From Breviolum minutum Mf 1.05b.01 (Eukaryota > Sar > Dinophyceae > Suessiales > Symbiodiniaceae), in assembly GCA_000507305.1 (NCBI GenBank), contig DF239306.1, positions 1 to 64,000 of the forward strand: 64,000 nucleotides of DNA. Direction: 5' to 3'. The notes below the pieces were generated by a model. The model saw nothing but the letters and a program-made list of their open reading frames with translations. It was not told the origin of the DNA and ran no database searches. The position numbers were made by a program, and so were the translations under genes. Positions 39,989 through 51,379 of the stretch are shown here, piece after piece. Within the stretch, counting starts at the first letter, position 1, and each line of letters begins with the position of its first letter.

Positions 39989-42301
39989 TCAAGTGAAAGC
40001 CGTACCATCGAAGATCGACCTGGCCTTTCTCATCAAAGGCACTCGTTCAGTGAAGTCTTTTCGCAACCACTGAGGAAAGTCCAAAGGCTTCGGTAGATTG
40101 ATATCAAGCTGTCTCTTCATGTAACGATGCGTTCCAGTTGAAGAGATGAAAAAATTGTGAAGACATGTGGCAGCCTCGTGCCCTTGTACTAATCGCGGTC
40201 TCACGTCAAGACCTTTGTACCACGCACTGCAACCCACAGCGGCCAAAGACAATGTACGTCGTTTGATGTTCGCAGGAAAGAAACCCTCCGGTGAGTGCGT
40301 AATGAGCCACGTCAAGGCTCTCGTCCACGTTTCACTTTGAAAAGAAAATTCGACCGGACCAGCATCAGCCCGAATATCCACATCGTCCAAAATATACAAT
40401 GAAAACCCAACCTTGTCACGCTGCTTTGAAGATGAAACGTTCCGAGGTGAACGAGATCCTGTTGTAAGTTGAAAATCAATGTAAAGTTCAGCAAATGAGA
40501 CATCACGATTGTTATTTTGAACCCGAGACGGCCAGGCCAAACGTTTAGCCCAAGCCACGATCCTCCACAAGAAGATTGGGCCCCATGGAAAACACAAGAA
40601 ATGTTCATCAGTGAAATCGTAAGGCAAGGTTCGACCGGCAGCAGAAAACACAAGAGACGGCTTCGTGCAATCCAGTACATTAGGTTCACAACGCTCTTTA
40701 CGTTTCTTCACTTCAGCTTCAATGCACTTGTGAGAGGCAAGGGCCCAAAATTTATAGAGTTCAAAAGTGTCATGACGATTCAAAGACACTTGCCGATGGA
40801 TCTTTTCAAGTTTCCTAAACAAACGCGAATGCTGGATTCGAATAGTGTCTTTGGCAATTTTATCAACTTGATTATTGGCCCACACTTTCCACCGAAGTAT
40901 GGGATCCTGGATGGACTCATGGTTGAGATGTGCCTTCACTTTACTTACCACAATGGCATCGGGAGGCCTTTTGGTAATATGATGCATGAATTGTTCCCAC
41001 AACAAAATGGACTGAGTCCCAATCGCTTGCTTAACACATTCACCTGAAATAGCAAGGTTAACAAGATCACAAACTACCTGACAGTCAGTGAAGATATGCA
41101 AACGAAAATGGCGATTCAATGCCAAAATGATTGCGAAAAGTTCAGCTATGAAACTGTTCTGCTCTGGACCTGGGACCAATGCACTTTCAGATTCCGTAAC
41201 ACGAAGTGTTCCGGGAACGGAGACGATGAATGCAGATGATGCAAGAGTAAGTTGCTTGATATCTGCAAAGAAGGCCGAACCATCCGTGAAGACAGTTACA
41301 ACATGAGGGTTAGGGTTAGGCAATGAAACTGGCACACTATTAGCCAAGAGCTCCAGCCTTTCAGGCACATGAGGGACTGGAGGACACAATCCAAAGCAAC
41401 AAAAACCCTCCTGCCACTTTGCAGCTCTCTTCAACCCTGTTTTACCTTGTCGAAATTTTGAAAGTGCCGGACACTCGAAGAGCCTATGCTTCCGGGAATC
41501 AGTGGCCTGGCATAAGCTACAACAAGAGGAGACACCTGGCATGAACTTGGCCAAAAAATCATTGGTGCACTGGCGACCTGAGATGAGAGAATCAACTAAG
41601 GCTCTATCCATTGGACTAAGTTTACCATATGCCATTTCATTACCGACCGCATCAAAGTCATGGATATTCCAACCATTACGATTGATCTTATGACACGTGA
41701 AGTGGCGAGTCCATGCTTGCTGAATGGCAAACGAGAGAAACTTAGGGGACACTTCAAACCAATTAAAGGTAAGTTCACCCAATTTAATGAGACCAAATCC
41801 ATCTAAGACCTCACCGTCCAACAAAAGGATCGAAGCAACAAAGGCATGCAGCGAACCAATCTTACGATGTATGGCTCGGACACCTTGCAGTGCAACCATG
41901 GTGTTTAGGACAAAACACTTGTACACCGGGAAGGTGCGTAGAAATCTACGCCAAAGCTGAAATCTCTGGATGATGAGTCTCATCTCCGGGTCGAGGTTGA
42001 CATCGACTGCATTGCATGCCAAGAAAGCATTTGCACCTGGACCCGTCCGACTCAAAGCTTTAGCAACACCTACCCTAAGCGAATGGACATCTCTACTTGA
42101 AACACTCTGGACCGATGTACCATAGGTCATGATGGATAGGCCAGCACCCAACGCCAACCTTTTCTTACAACCCCTGGGAACTTTGGCCTTTTTGATTACT
42201 GCCAGCTTGCTTTTAGCTTTGATCAACTTTTTTGCGACAACTGACTTACATTTTTTTCTTGGTGTAACATTGCTGAACACCGAGATCCTTTGCATGTGCA
42301 A
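39989..42301 (-). pseudogene. LINE ORF2, 3' part: zinc knuckle, RNase H, C-terminal extension
   Basis: 770-residue open frame. Residues 261-277 form C-x2-C-x7-H-x4-C (CSLCQATDSRKHRLFEC), the knuckle common at LINE ORF2 ends. RNase H follows: D340 (FTDGS), E387 (AELFA), D406 (FTDCQ), H458 and D480 (NNQVD), so all expected acidic residues are present. An extension of nearly 280 residues of unknown role ends at TGA. The first ATG is not a true start: this is the continuation of ORF2 after a frame slip at an A7 run (42251-42257). Confidence 0.85.
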
Positions 42302-42629
42302 TCACAGGGATCTGCTGATTATCAACACTAAGGGTTTGCAACGCCTTTCTTGAATGGCAGTCAGTTGCCCAACTCCAACTTTTAGAAGGCGCAATTTGCA
42401 TAGACAAATCCGAAACAACGGTCTTGAGTGCAAGAAACCCTTTGGTCAACATCTCTGGATCGCTGGCAATTATCTGCAAAGAAAGCACATTCACAGTCAC
42501 TAGCTTCAACTTGCAAGACACGGTAAGCAAGGATCCCAAGACTAAGCATAGATGGGATTGCAAACCCACAACCTTCAATGATTCCAGTAGTCGTGGAGTG
42601 GAGATCAGAACACGACTGCATAAGCTCAA
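42246..42629 (-). pseudogene. LINE ORF2, middle fragment after RT motif C
   Basis: In a third frame the RT continues as QIIASDPEMLTKGFLALKTV, then PSKSWSW and AKDLGV, which match the thumb-side K-S and L-G-V landmarks of LINE RTs. Only the part below about 42470 is ORF2; the upstream part of this frame is out of register. Ends at TAA because the A7 run is one base too long for the frame. Confidence 0.75.
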
Positions 42630-45600
42630 AGAATCTTTGCATCTGACGCATCATGGCTTTGAAAGCTCGAATCACTCCAGGTGGAGTGCCAAGTCTACTA
42701 AGCAATTGAAGCAAGACACCACGGGGAACAGTGTTGTAGCATTTGACTATGTCTATCACAATTCCGGATAAAACTTCTTGCTCAAGAAACGACTTTTCAA
42801 CTTTAAAGGAAGTGAGGAGGGCAATCATGTCTGCAGCAACTCCCTTGCAGGGTCCACCTATCTCAGGTGGGATAGATTCAGAAAGCAACTTGGACACCTG
42901 TTTCCCTCTTATTTTTCCCCAAATTCTATACATACGAGCCATGACCGTGACTGGTCTGACATCATATGGGCTTCTGGCCAAATCGCTCTTCGGAAGACAA
43001 ATTGTTTTTGCTAGGCTCCATTTTGAGGGCCAAGAGCCATGCAGTTCGATTTGCTTGAAAAGAATGGCCAGCATGTCTAAAAGGATTAAGGGAAGCTTTC
43101 TCAAGTCCAATGTGGAAAAACCGTCAGACCCTCTTCCGCTTGCAATTTTTGTAGCCCACACAGCCTTTTGAATACTTTGCCCGGTGATATCCGGCAATTC
43201 CATGACTTGGTTACTTGGAATCTTGTTGAGAAGCCTATTTTCACAATCACTCAAATTGCCCAAAGCCTCTGGATCATCACGTTGGAAGAATAAATTCCAA
43301 GCTTGGCATAAGGATGAATGCATGGCTTGGGGTTCAACAAGAATGGTTTCCTGCTCCACAATCAAATCCTGAGAAAGAGCACTACGAAGTTTCAAAGGTT
43401 CTTGGACAACAATTCGATCAGACTTGACAGCGACGATAGAAGAAGTCTGATTCTGAAATTTTACCGGCAAATTACAGTCGATAGAATGAAAGGGTCCCCC
43501 AAAGAGAACAGTTTCACCACCTTTAGACCAAGCAGTTCTACGAATGGGAAATGACACTTTCTCATGAATCTGGGTCAGAGGTGGTGGAGGGCTAGTCTTG
43601 ACTTGTTGGAATGCGAGCTTCCCACCCTTCGAAAGATCTGCAATGATGTCAAGGTTCTTGATTTTAGTTTTTGCAAGCCACGTTTGTCTTTCATTATTAC
43701 CGTGCCACACAGCGAAAGCATCCCTAAGTGACTCAAGTAACGAAAGAGGCGGCAAAGACTTTGGAATGAAAAGCTCTGCAAATTCAAGAGCCCACGTCGC
43801 AAACCCATGGTGGAAACCCTTGGCAACATAAATACAGTTCCACAAATGTTGAGCTTGGTTAAAAGCGGACTCTTTAAAGTTACGATAGAGACAGTCAACT
43901 TGGCGACAAATGCTTTGCAATCTGTGGAGTTGCTTTGAGCATCTTCTGAGTTCAACAGAACATTGGTCCATCAAGGGCTGATAGTCACCATTCCTTGCTC
44001 TTTTCGAAATCGGAACATTGGCATGAACTTCCTTAAAGGTGCTCTTGGAAGTTCTGCCAAGATGGCCAGGTTTGACATACTGTTTACACCCATCAGGGGT
44101 AACAGCGGAGGAACTCAGGGTTTGTTCTGCGACGTCAGTCCACACCTTGGCAAATTTATCGATGTCACGATTTTCCATGGCATCAACAATGCATTGTTGC
44201 CTTTGAAGCGCCAACCTACACGCAATTTCATTTGCAAGCTCCGTATCATGGATGAACCTATCAAAGCTTTTGGGAAGATTCCAAATCCTTACTGGTGAGG
44301 TCAAACATTCAACATTAAACCTGGCATCCAAAACCGGATGGCCAGCGAAAAGATGATGGAAATTGGTCCTACACGAAATGAGAGATTGTCCCAAGGTTCT
44401 ATTGACCAAAATGAATGTATGACGTGAAGCTTCGAAGTAGGTGGAATCTAGAGGATGGTTGTTCCTCAAGGAAGAAACTTCGGCAGCGTCAATCCACCCC
44501 TGAGCCTGAAGAACAGGCCACGCGTCAAGTTTAGAGAGTGGAGCATTAAGGTCACCCATGATGACAGCTGGTCCACAAAATCGAATGCTACGCTGGGCTG
44601 CATATGAAAACAAACGATTGAGAACCAAATTCGGGTCACCGTACTTGAAGTGGTCCGTGGGTCCATACAAACTAATGACACTCATGAACCTATGTGGTCG
44701 AAACTGGACATGAGTCTCACAAAATCTGTTGGATGCGGCAATATCATCCGGATGAAGTTCACACGTTCTTCTGATGGGAAATGGAGATAGCACAGCCGAT
44801 CCACCAGCGACACCACGAATGTTGGACGAGCTAGAGGCATATGAGGGAACGGGTGCCGACCACTCACTAGCAAGGCCGATGCTTTTGAATTTAGTCGACA
44901 TCATTTTCTGAACAGTGCTTGTAGCCGCAGTCTCCGAAATTCCAATGATAGCCGGAAGTAGCTCAGAGATTTCGGCATCCCGGTTCGCAATGGTGGTTGG
45001 ATTACATGATTTGATGGACAATTCATGCGGCCCTGGATTCAAAGCCTCACCCACCCTACAATACAAATCACAATGCCATTGAAACACACAAGGTGCCTTA
45101 GCACAAGGATTTTTCTCAAATAAGTCAAGCGGCTGACCAATGCACACAAGAATCTCAAAAGGAAGGATATTTGGCTTGTGCTTGCAAGTGTTGAGCAAGG
45201 CCTGATAACATCCACGTTTACCATGAAAGACACGGCAAATTTGAGGTTTACTGTTTACCAACGAAACTTTGGGAAATCGACAATTATCCCTGGAATGGCC
45301 GTTGGAAGGCATCGATTCCGCACTAGGCCAAGGAGGGGCACTTCGAGGATACACATCGAATTCCGAGTTGGAAGACCAACAACTGGTTGCAACACAAGAT
45401 TGAATTGGATGAAAGCAATCAACATCACACCGAAACAATGTACCGTCACCCTTTGAACACCAGCGGTCTAGGACATGGGTCTCCGGGATCAAGTAACACT
45501 GCTCCTGTGCTAAGTCAATGCAAAACCTGTTTGGAAATGAAAACGAATTCAAGTTTGATCGGGTCAAGAGAACCTCACAATCAACTATAGGATTTATGGC

Positions 45601-45927
45601 AAAGGAGGTGGGAATCCAACACGCAAGCCAAACCCACGCCACGTAAAGAGAGCGAGGGAGAAAAAAACGAAAGGGTTGCTTCGAAAGGGCAACATTAATA
45701 TACTGGATGCTCCATTTGACAATGATGCTGGGAAACCAGCAAAGATGCCAAAAAACAAACGTAATGTGAAACCTATACTGAGCAGGCCAACACCAAAGAT
45801 AACAGAAAAACGAATTACTCAGCAGTTGCAAAGTGTGGGGCAACACCAAGTTACTCATGCATAAATTGGCAAGCTGGAAACAAGCGTTGATGACACACCA
45901 ACAAGCCATCATGAAAATCAAAGGCAT
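42382..45927 (-). pseudogene. LINE ORF2, 5' part: endonuclease and reverse transcriptase
   Basis: 1181-residue open frame. Residues 1-115 are strongly hydrophobic (W/C/F/L-rich). Residues 291-300 are RVGEALNPGP. Endonuclease/exonuclease/phosphatase marks follow: GISET (329-333), MGDLNAP (457-463). RT: RPVTVMARMYR (991-1001), motif A IDIVKCYNTV (1058-1067), motif B EGCGFAIPSM (1118-1127), motif C FFADN (1149-1153). At motif C the frame is lost: the second catalytic Asp is absent and out-of-register residues follow to the stop. Begins ten codons after ORF1 stop, in the same frame. Confidence 0.9.
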
Positions 45928-45957
45928 CCTAAAAGACGAGACAGGAACTGATCCTAG

Positions 45958-48882
45958 TCAAGAATTTTTCGTTCTCTTAGCTTCACTACGGCTACGGCTC
46001 CTTTTGACTTCACCACTGCCAAGAGAATCAAAACGTGAATTCAAAGAGTTCTGCATCTGTTGGAAAAGTCCTTGCATCTGGGACATGAGGGCAGTGCTAC
46101 TCGAAGCAATGGACGTTTCGACACTTCCAAGTTGGGCTTGGATATTTGCTTGTTGATCCTTCACAAAGTCCAATTCCATTTGAGTCTGACTGCTATTGGT
46201 CTCAACGTCAACTTTGAGACTCTCGAAGGATTGATGGATAGCTGTGATCTTGGAATCGCATGCTTGAATCTTTTCATTGATCATTGAAGTCAAACGATCC
46301 TCCAAGTCCGTGGAGAGTGATGTCAAGCGAGTAGCAACAGTTGTCGTATCGCTATCCTCAGGGCACATTGAAAAATCAGCTTGAACAACCTTGACACCAG
46401 TTGGAGTAGGCTTCAATGGATCATGGTTGCTCTGCTTCATGGGGACTACTGCAACGTAATCATCATTCAGACAAAGATGAGTAGCTGGCGGATCATCATT
46501 CGAACACACAATCCATGAGAATTTACCTCCAGGACGAATTGCAGATGCATTCCAACCTAGGCACTGAAGAGCCCTGGTCAAATCAGCACATGTCGTAGAG
46601 GCCTTCAAGTTCTTGAGAAACCACCAAGTAGCATCGAGTGGAATGTCACCTTCTTGAATCGCAATTCCCTGGGGCAGAACACATCTGCGAACTGCAGCAA
46701 GATGTTCACGTTTGGCTCGCAACCCAAAAATCTGTTGTTGTCCCAGTTGAACCACCCCCAGAACATCCTTGGTGATTTTGGCCAACTTGAGAAGGTCATC
46801 CAATGAAGAGCCATGCATGACAACCAATCCGAACCGTGGGTCCAATTTACGATCGCTGCCCTTTACCTGCAGAAAGACCCCTGCCAGGCCAGAGCGTTGT
46901 AAAGTCGACAGCAAAAGCTCCTCACAAATCTTGACAAAGCCATGAACATAGGTTGCATCGCTGTGTTTAACACGGGCTCTGTCATCATTGTAAGGTCGAA
47001 AATTCCAGGATTGAATCACTTTCTCCGAGCGAATCTCAGGCAGCTGCAAGCCCAGGTAGTTCAGAGGATTCTGAACATCGCCCCACTTGGGAACAAGCTT
47101 TTTCTGAATGGTGACTTCCAACGTTGCTGTGGGAACTTCATTCAGCGAAGCAGCAGGCAATGATGGTACATACTTGATTTCAATGTCACCAAAATTGAGA
47201 AGGACACCGGCAGCTAACATCGGACTACCCAAGGCATCAACCGCCGGCATTGTGAAGGGCGGCTTGTTCTCAAACAACTTGTCAGTCAACACCAAAAGAG
47301 CTAGACCATCAGCTGAAAGATTGGTGACAGGAAGGAGTTTCTTTGCCTCAGTGGGAGTGGCAATCGCAATACCTTTCGAGTCAGGGCCCCATTGGGTGAC
47401 TTTCAAGGGGACTGGAGTTTTCCCATCACACGAGAAATGCGACAAGTCAATGGTAACATGGTTTGGATCCATGTTGGCACTCTTAGGCCCCTTAGGACCC
47501 TTTGTCTTTTGGTTGGCAGCAGTTGGCTTGATTGCTGCTTTGTTCTTCCTTTGGGCTTGTTGAAATTCTTTCAGCTCAGTGGAAGTAATCATGCGGATCT
47601 TTTGCTCGTTGGCTTTCTTCTTAAGTTCAGCCCATGCATCAAACTCATTTTTGGAAAGAATGGCAGTCACTTCAGAGTGAGGAATTTTGGACAAAATCAA
47701 GGCTGCTCGACTATCCTTATCCACACTTGGCACACCGCGCTTTTGAAGGATTTCAGCCAACTTTTTGGCAATTTGATCATTGGAGTTTTTCGCACCTCCA
47801 GGTAAGGCACACACACGGATGTCAATGGTTGCAGGTTCAGCCTGTTGAACAAACAATCTCGGATCAACGGACCTTCCATTCTGAAGTACCAGCAAAGTCA
47901 GATTACTGGAGTGAAGATCAAGGTAGGAAGCCACAAGATGCAACACAGTCCAATCCAAAGGGATCTTACACGACTTGGGTCTTGAATCAAAGGGGCCCTT
48001 GACATCTTTCACACAAAATTCACCAGGACAACCTGATCGTTGAAAGGGAATGGTCATGACGAGCTGCACTGCTGGCCATGGTCTTTCACCTTGAAAAATC
48101 AGCTCCATATTGCCTTTGGGAAAGTTCAAGACTGATTCTGATGGATCAATGAGAACTTCATCAACACAGATTTGAGGTGCATGAGAGTCAAATCCAGGAA
48201 TCAGAATGTGCACCAAATCTTTAGCCGAAGTTGACTCAGCAACAGTTACACTTCTAACCGAACCCCATTTGGGATGACGTGTGGTGAATCTCACAAAGCC
48301 ATGTCGGATGGGGGCCGCGGAATCATCATGGTTTGAAGGAGGCAGCTGACTCACACAGTGAATTCCAATCCTGCCTTCGTCACAACTGGGATACTCACAT
48401 GTTGCAATGCATTCAGTTTGGACAATGGCGCTTCGGGACTGCACCAATTTGGCCATGAAGGCCACACTATTTTCGGCTAAAACGAAAACAGATGGAAGCA
48501 TCACCCGGTTTTCCGTTTCGAGTTGAATTGACGAAGGGAAGACTGCTGCTTCACATGCAACGAAGGCAATCAAATCGGCAAAGGTCCAAGCCACGTCAAC
48601 CTCAACCGGGAGATCTTTAGGTAACCATTGAGCTTGGACAATTCTCAAGAAACAAAAGGGTTTGATCTTGATGTCAAAACTGGTACACTTAGAAGGCGAA
48701 GTGCCAAACCAAACAGCTTGATCATTCAAGGAAATCTCTTGAAAGTGTTCTTGAATCGCATGAGGGAAAAATTCACGGATGGCATCAGACACATTAGGAT
48801 GTCCTTGAATCAGTTTGGATCCGATCCAACTGCCCTGAGAATGCAAAATCTTGACTGCAGTACACGACTCAGGACAAGGCAT
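45958..48882 (-). CDS. LINE ORF1, 974 aa, coiled-coil protein
   Basis: Intact frame from ATG (48882) to TGA (45958-45960). No zinc knuckle is seen. A basic Lys-rich linker lies around 445-468; residues about 846-950 have heptad-like spacing with DLEDRLTSMINEKIQACDSK, a probable coiled coil, and the end is a basic RS tail (VKRSRSRSEAKRTK). In LINEs ORF1 products bind RNA and form multimers; that role is inferred. The stop context is UGA-CUA-G and ORF2 continues in the same frame. Confidence 0.85.
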   Translation of the reverse strand: MPCPESCTAVKILHSQGSWIGSKLIQGHPNVSDAIREFFPHAIQEHFQEISLNDQAVWFGTSPSKCTSFDIKIKPFCFLRIVQAQWLPKDLPVEVDVAWTFADLIAFVACEAAVFPSSIQLETENRVMLPSVFVLAENSVAFMAKLVQSRSAIVQTECIATCEYPSCDEGRIGIHCVSQLPPSNHDDSAAPIRHGFVRFTTRHPKWGSVRSVTVAESTSAKDLVHILIPGFDSHAPQICVDEVLIDPSESVLNFPKGNMELIFQGERPWPAVQLVMTIPFQRSGCPGEFCVKDVKGPFDSRPKSCKIPLDWTVLHLVASYLDLHSSNLTLLVLQNGRSVDPRLFVQQAEPATIDIRVCALPGGAKNSNDQIAKKLAEILQKRGVPSVDKDSRAALILSKIPHSEVTAILSKNEFDAWAELKKKANEQKIRMITSTELKEFQQAQRKNKAAIKPTAANQKTKGPKGPKSANMDPNHVTIDLSHFSCDGKTPVPLKVTQWGPDSKGIAIATPTEAKKLLPVTNLSADGLALLVLTDKLFENKPPFTMPAVDALGSPMLAAGVLLNFGDIEIKYVPSLPAASLNEVPTATLEVTIQKKLVPKWGDVQNPLNYLGLQLPEIRSEKVIQSWNFRPYNDDRARVKHSDATYVHGFVKICEELLLSTLQRSGLAGVFLQVKGSDRKLDPRFGLVVMHGSSLDDLLKLAKITKDVLGVVQLGQQQIFGLRAKREHLAAVRRCVLPQGIAIQEGDIPLDATWWFLKNLKASTTCADLTRALQCLGWNASAIRPGGKFSWIVCSNDDPPATHLCLNDDYVAVVPMKQSNHDPLKPTPTGVKVVQADFSMCPEDSDTTTVATRLTSLSTDLEDRLTSMINEKIQACDSKITAIHQSFESLKVDVETNSSQTQMELDFVKDQQANIQAQLGSVETSIASSSTALMSQMQGLFQQMQNSLNSRFDSLGSGEVKRSRSRSEAKRTKNS

Positions 48883-48884
48883 TA

Positions 48885-48885
48885 N
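48885..48885. other. single N at the retrotransposon 5' border
   Basis: N lies between ORF1 ATG and the target-site duplication, so element 5' sequence may be missing. Confidence 0.6.
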
Positions 48886-48902
48886 ACCCAGTAACAGTCA
48901 CC
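48886..48902. repeat. 17-bp target-site duplication, right
   Basis: Identical to 39876-39892; also the left terminal repeat of the MITE at 48886-48966. Confidence 0.85.
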
Positions 48903-48966
48903 ACCAGGATTGTTCCATTTTTAGTAGAGAATCCCTATAGACCTTCATTTGTGACTGTCACTGGGT
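48886..48966. mobile_element. short MITE hit by the retrotransposon
   Basis: ACCCAGTAACAGTCAC and GTGACTGTCACTGGGT are inverted, 81 bp apart overall. The retrotransposon sits in its left arm. Confidence 0.75.
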
Positions 48967-49012
48967 GGGGGGTAGACCACCCATGCTTTAAAATTACAAA
49001 CCAGTGAAATAG

Positions 49013-49189
49013 AAGATGGGAATCCGAAACATGCTCCCAAAATTTGTGGTGCCTTTGGATGCACTCATTTTGACCCATCGATACCTCTGGCCCATAGTCA
49101 TCTTTACCAGTTTTTTCTTTGAGTTGTTAGTCGAGCACAACAACGATTTTGCTGTCAATCTGGACCAGATCATAAAAGGGCGCCAGTGA
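49013..49189 (+). CDS. candidate exon, 58 codons, transmembrane helix
   Basis: After TGAAATAG; KMGIRNMLPKFVVPLDALIL then YLWPIVIFTSFFFELL, a likely membrane helix; TGA at 49187. First coding segment after the retrotransposon. Minus strand has a longer but unbiased frame. Confidence 0.7.
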   Translation, partial: KMGIRNMLPKFVVPLDALILTHRYLWPIVIFTSFFFELLVEHNNDFAVNLDQIIKGRQ

Positions 49190-49710
49190 AATCTGGCGTG
49201 ACCTTTGCTGATGATTAGTGGTGCCTGACAGTTTTTCTTTGGACCAGATGCGTCCAGTTTTTTTGACTCGTAAAAAACCAAAGAACGCGGGAATGCTCTA
49301 AGGGAGAGGAATTTGGGTGTAAAAATGTCAGGTTTATAACTCAAAATCATGGAAAGTGATTGAACAGGTGTTTTTTCTTGCCTTGAACGACCTGAACGAT
49401 CAGAATCTTGATAAAATTTGAAGTTGAACAAGCAACTGGGGAGTTTTTTTTTTTTCAGATGGGTTTGGTTGGAAGGCAAGTCTACACTTTAAGTAGATTC
49501 TCTGCATCTTGGATGGAACGTGTCATTTGGCCATGGGAAAATCGACATTTTTGTTTGTATTTGTTGGGAATTTCATGGAATTTCCATTGCGAACCCGGTA
49601 TGTCAGATAAGCGGATGGTATATCAGGTATATCCCGTTTTTTTCGGCACAGATCCACTAGTGGCTTGGACACGCCATTGGTGTTTGTCTTGTCCGTGTCC
49701 AGAATTTTAG

Positions 49711-49852
49711 CATGTCGGAGATTCTCAAGAAACTTCGTGGCTGTTGGCGCCAAACGCTCATGATTCTTTTCTCCAACTTTTTTTTCGATGATTTGGATTT
49801 TAGAATCAAATATGCCTCTAAATTTTGGATGGATCTATTTTTGGATCTTTAG
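49711..49852 (+). CDS. candidate exon, 46 codons
   Basis: Acceptor AGAATTTTAG; MSEILKKLRGCWRQTLMILF, TAG at 49850. Donor unclear. Confidence 0.5.
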
Positions 49853-50428
49853 TAAAACAAGTGGTTTCTTCCAAGATGTCTCATATTTTTACCTCCATCA
49901 TTTCTGGTCCGACATTGGCTCAGCTAAACCATCCCCACCCAAAAAGTTGGCTGTTTCTATAGGTATTCAAAAAAGCGAACAAAAACATGACATTGGTTGG
50001 CGGGGACGAATGGGTCATCCAATTTCAAGTGATTTGCTTAAATATGATAATGATACAATTAATTCTGGATGTTCATTAGATGATTCTAATGGACTTGCCA
50101 ACTGTACCACATCTCCGACTGTTTTTTGTTTTAGCCTGCTGTTCTCCTCTGACGGGAAATGGTCGTTGTTGTCTTGTGTTTGTCTCCGAAGAGGAGAACA
50201 GCAAAAAACATCCGCTTTTGTCAAGAGTCTCTAGAGATGATGGATGGGAGGAGAAAAAGACTGGACATTCTGACTGTGCCTACACCATTTACACCTACAC
50301 TTGGGCTAGTTGCAGCTAGTTGCACGGTAAATGTAGGTAAAGGTAAATGTACGACCAGGCTTCTTTGTTTGCCCACCTGCGTGAAATCATTGTTTGAGGG
50401 GCCTCACCCGGAAAAGACATGAGCGCAG

Positions 50429-50620
50429 TTTGACATGGCAAGACATCTGTTTGGAGGGCATGTGGTGAATCAGAACAGTTGTGAAGGAGAATTGCAACAA
50501 TTTTTGTTGGGCAATTTCTTTGGGATGCTACATCCTTTTACCTCTAGATTCTTGCCTGGGAATGCTGATAAATTCATGTTTGACCACTTTCGAATCTTTT
50601 TCTCTCTAAAGATATTCTGA
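50429..50620 (+). CDS. candidate exon, 63 codons
   Basis: Acceptor GAGCGCAG; FDMARHLFGGHVVNQNSCEG onward to TGA at 50618. Moderate bias. Confidence 0.5.
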   Translation, partial: FDMARHLFGGHVVNQNSCEGELQQFLLGNFFGMLHPFTSRFLPGNADKFMFDHFRIFFSLKIF

Positions 50621-50821
50621 ATACACATATTTATCTAATTATACGTAGTCTAGAGTTATTAGTCTGAACATCTATATTACGTGCATATAGCATATATTTT
50701 TTAATTTATAGTCCATTTTTCAAATATGTTTTATACACCTTTTTTGAAACAATATGTAAATATGATTACTGTATATATATATACACAGATTCATTAGAAC
50801 AATGATTTATATCCTCCCAAG

Positions 50822-50924
50822 TGTCGACCTTATCTTTCAAAACAAGAATCAACCGTGGGATGTCGACATGGAGATTACCGTTGGGTTCCCAGGAGTGGCG
50901 TTGGCACTTCAAGTCAACATACGG
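50822..50924 (+). CDS. strong exon, 34 codons
   Basis: After CTCCCAAG, donor CGG|GTGGGT. VDLIFQNKNQPWDVDMEITV then GFPGVALALQVNIR; beta-rich pattern. No family recognised. Confidence 0.75.
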
Positions 50925-51379
50925 GTGGGTGATCTCAAATGAGGGATTGATTGGTATCAGGGTGGAGACTGCGAGATGTGAAGATACTTGTTTCTGGCAA
51001 GCTTGTAGTTTTGGTTGGAAAGAGAATAATTTTTAGAAAAAGAGGGGTGTATGCAGACAAGGTACAAAGAGGAGGTTACCACCTTGGTGGTTCCTTTGTT
51101 GCGCTCAAAATGATTTGTTTGTTTATCTGTTTGTGCTTTTGTTCTTTCTACCGTTTTTCCCCTCCTTTTTTTTGGGTGTTCTCATTTGTCTCTCGGTTTT
51201 AGCTCTTGCAAACGTATATCCACGTATATCTCCGAAATGATATCCCGGTGAATTTCCCACGCCACGTGAGCAGCTGGGCTTGGTGAAATTCAATTTACGG
51301 ATGGGACATTTCCATGACATGTCACCAACAAAACAAGCCAACGGTTTTTTTTAAATATCAGACCCATTTTTTTTTGCAG

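Larger units (their letters stand above)
39893..48884 (-). mobile_element. LINE-type non-LTR retrotransposon, ORF1 and ORF2
   Basis: About 9.0 kb, minus orientation, bounded by a 17-bp target-site duplication. Two coding units: ORF1, then ORF2 with endonuclease, reverse transcriptase, C-C-H-C knuckle and RNase H. RNase H after the RT is typical of I-group LINEs (family knowledge). The 3' tail is short (about 96 bp) and lacks a long poly-A. The 5' end coincides with ORF1 ATG and an N at 48885, so the 5' UTR is lost or unassembled. No LTRs seen. It lies between host exons at 38.7 and 49.0 kb. Confidence 0.9.

Noticed and set aside
41308..41325. Telomere-like GGGTTAGGGTTAGG
   Set aside because: Two units only, and it codes for Pro-Asn repeats in the LINE RNase H linker.
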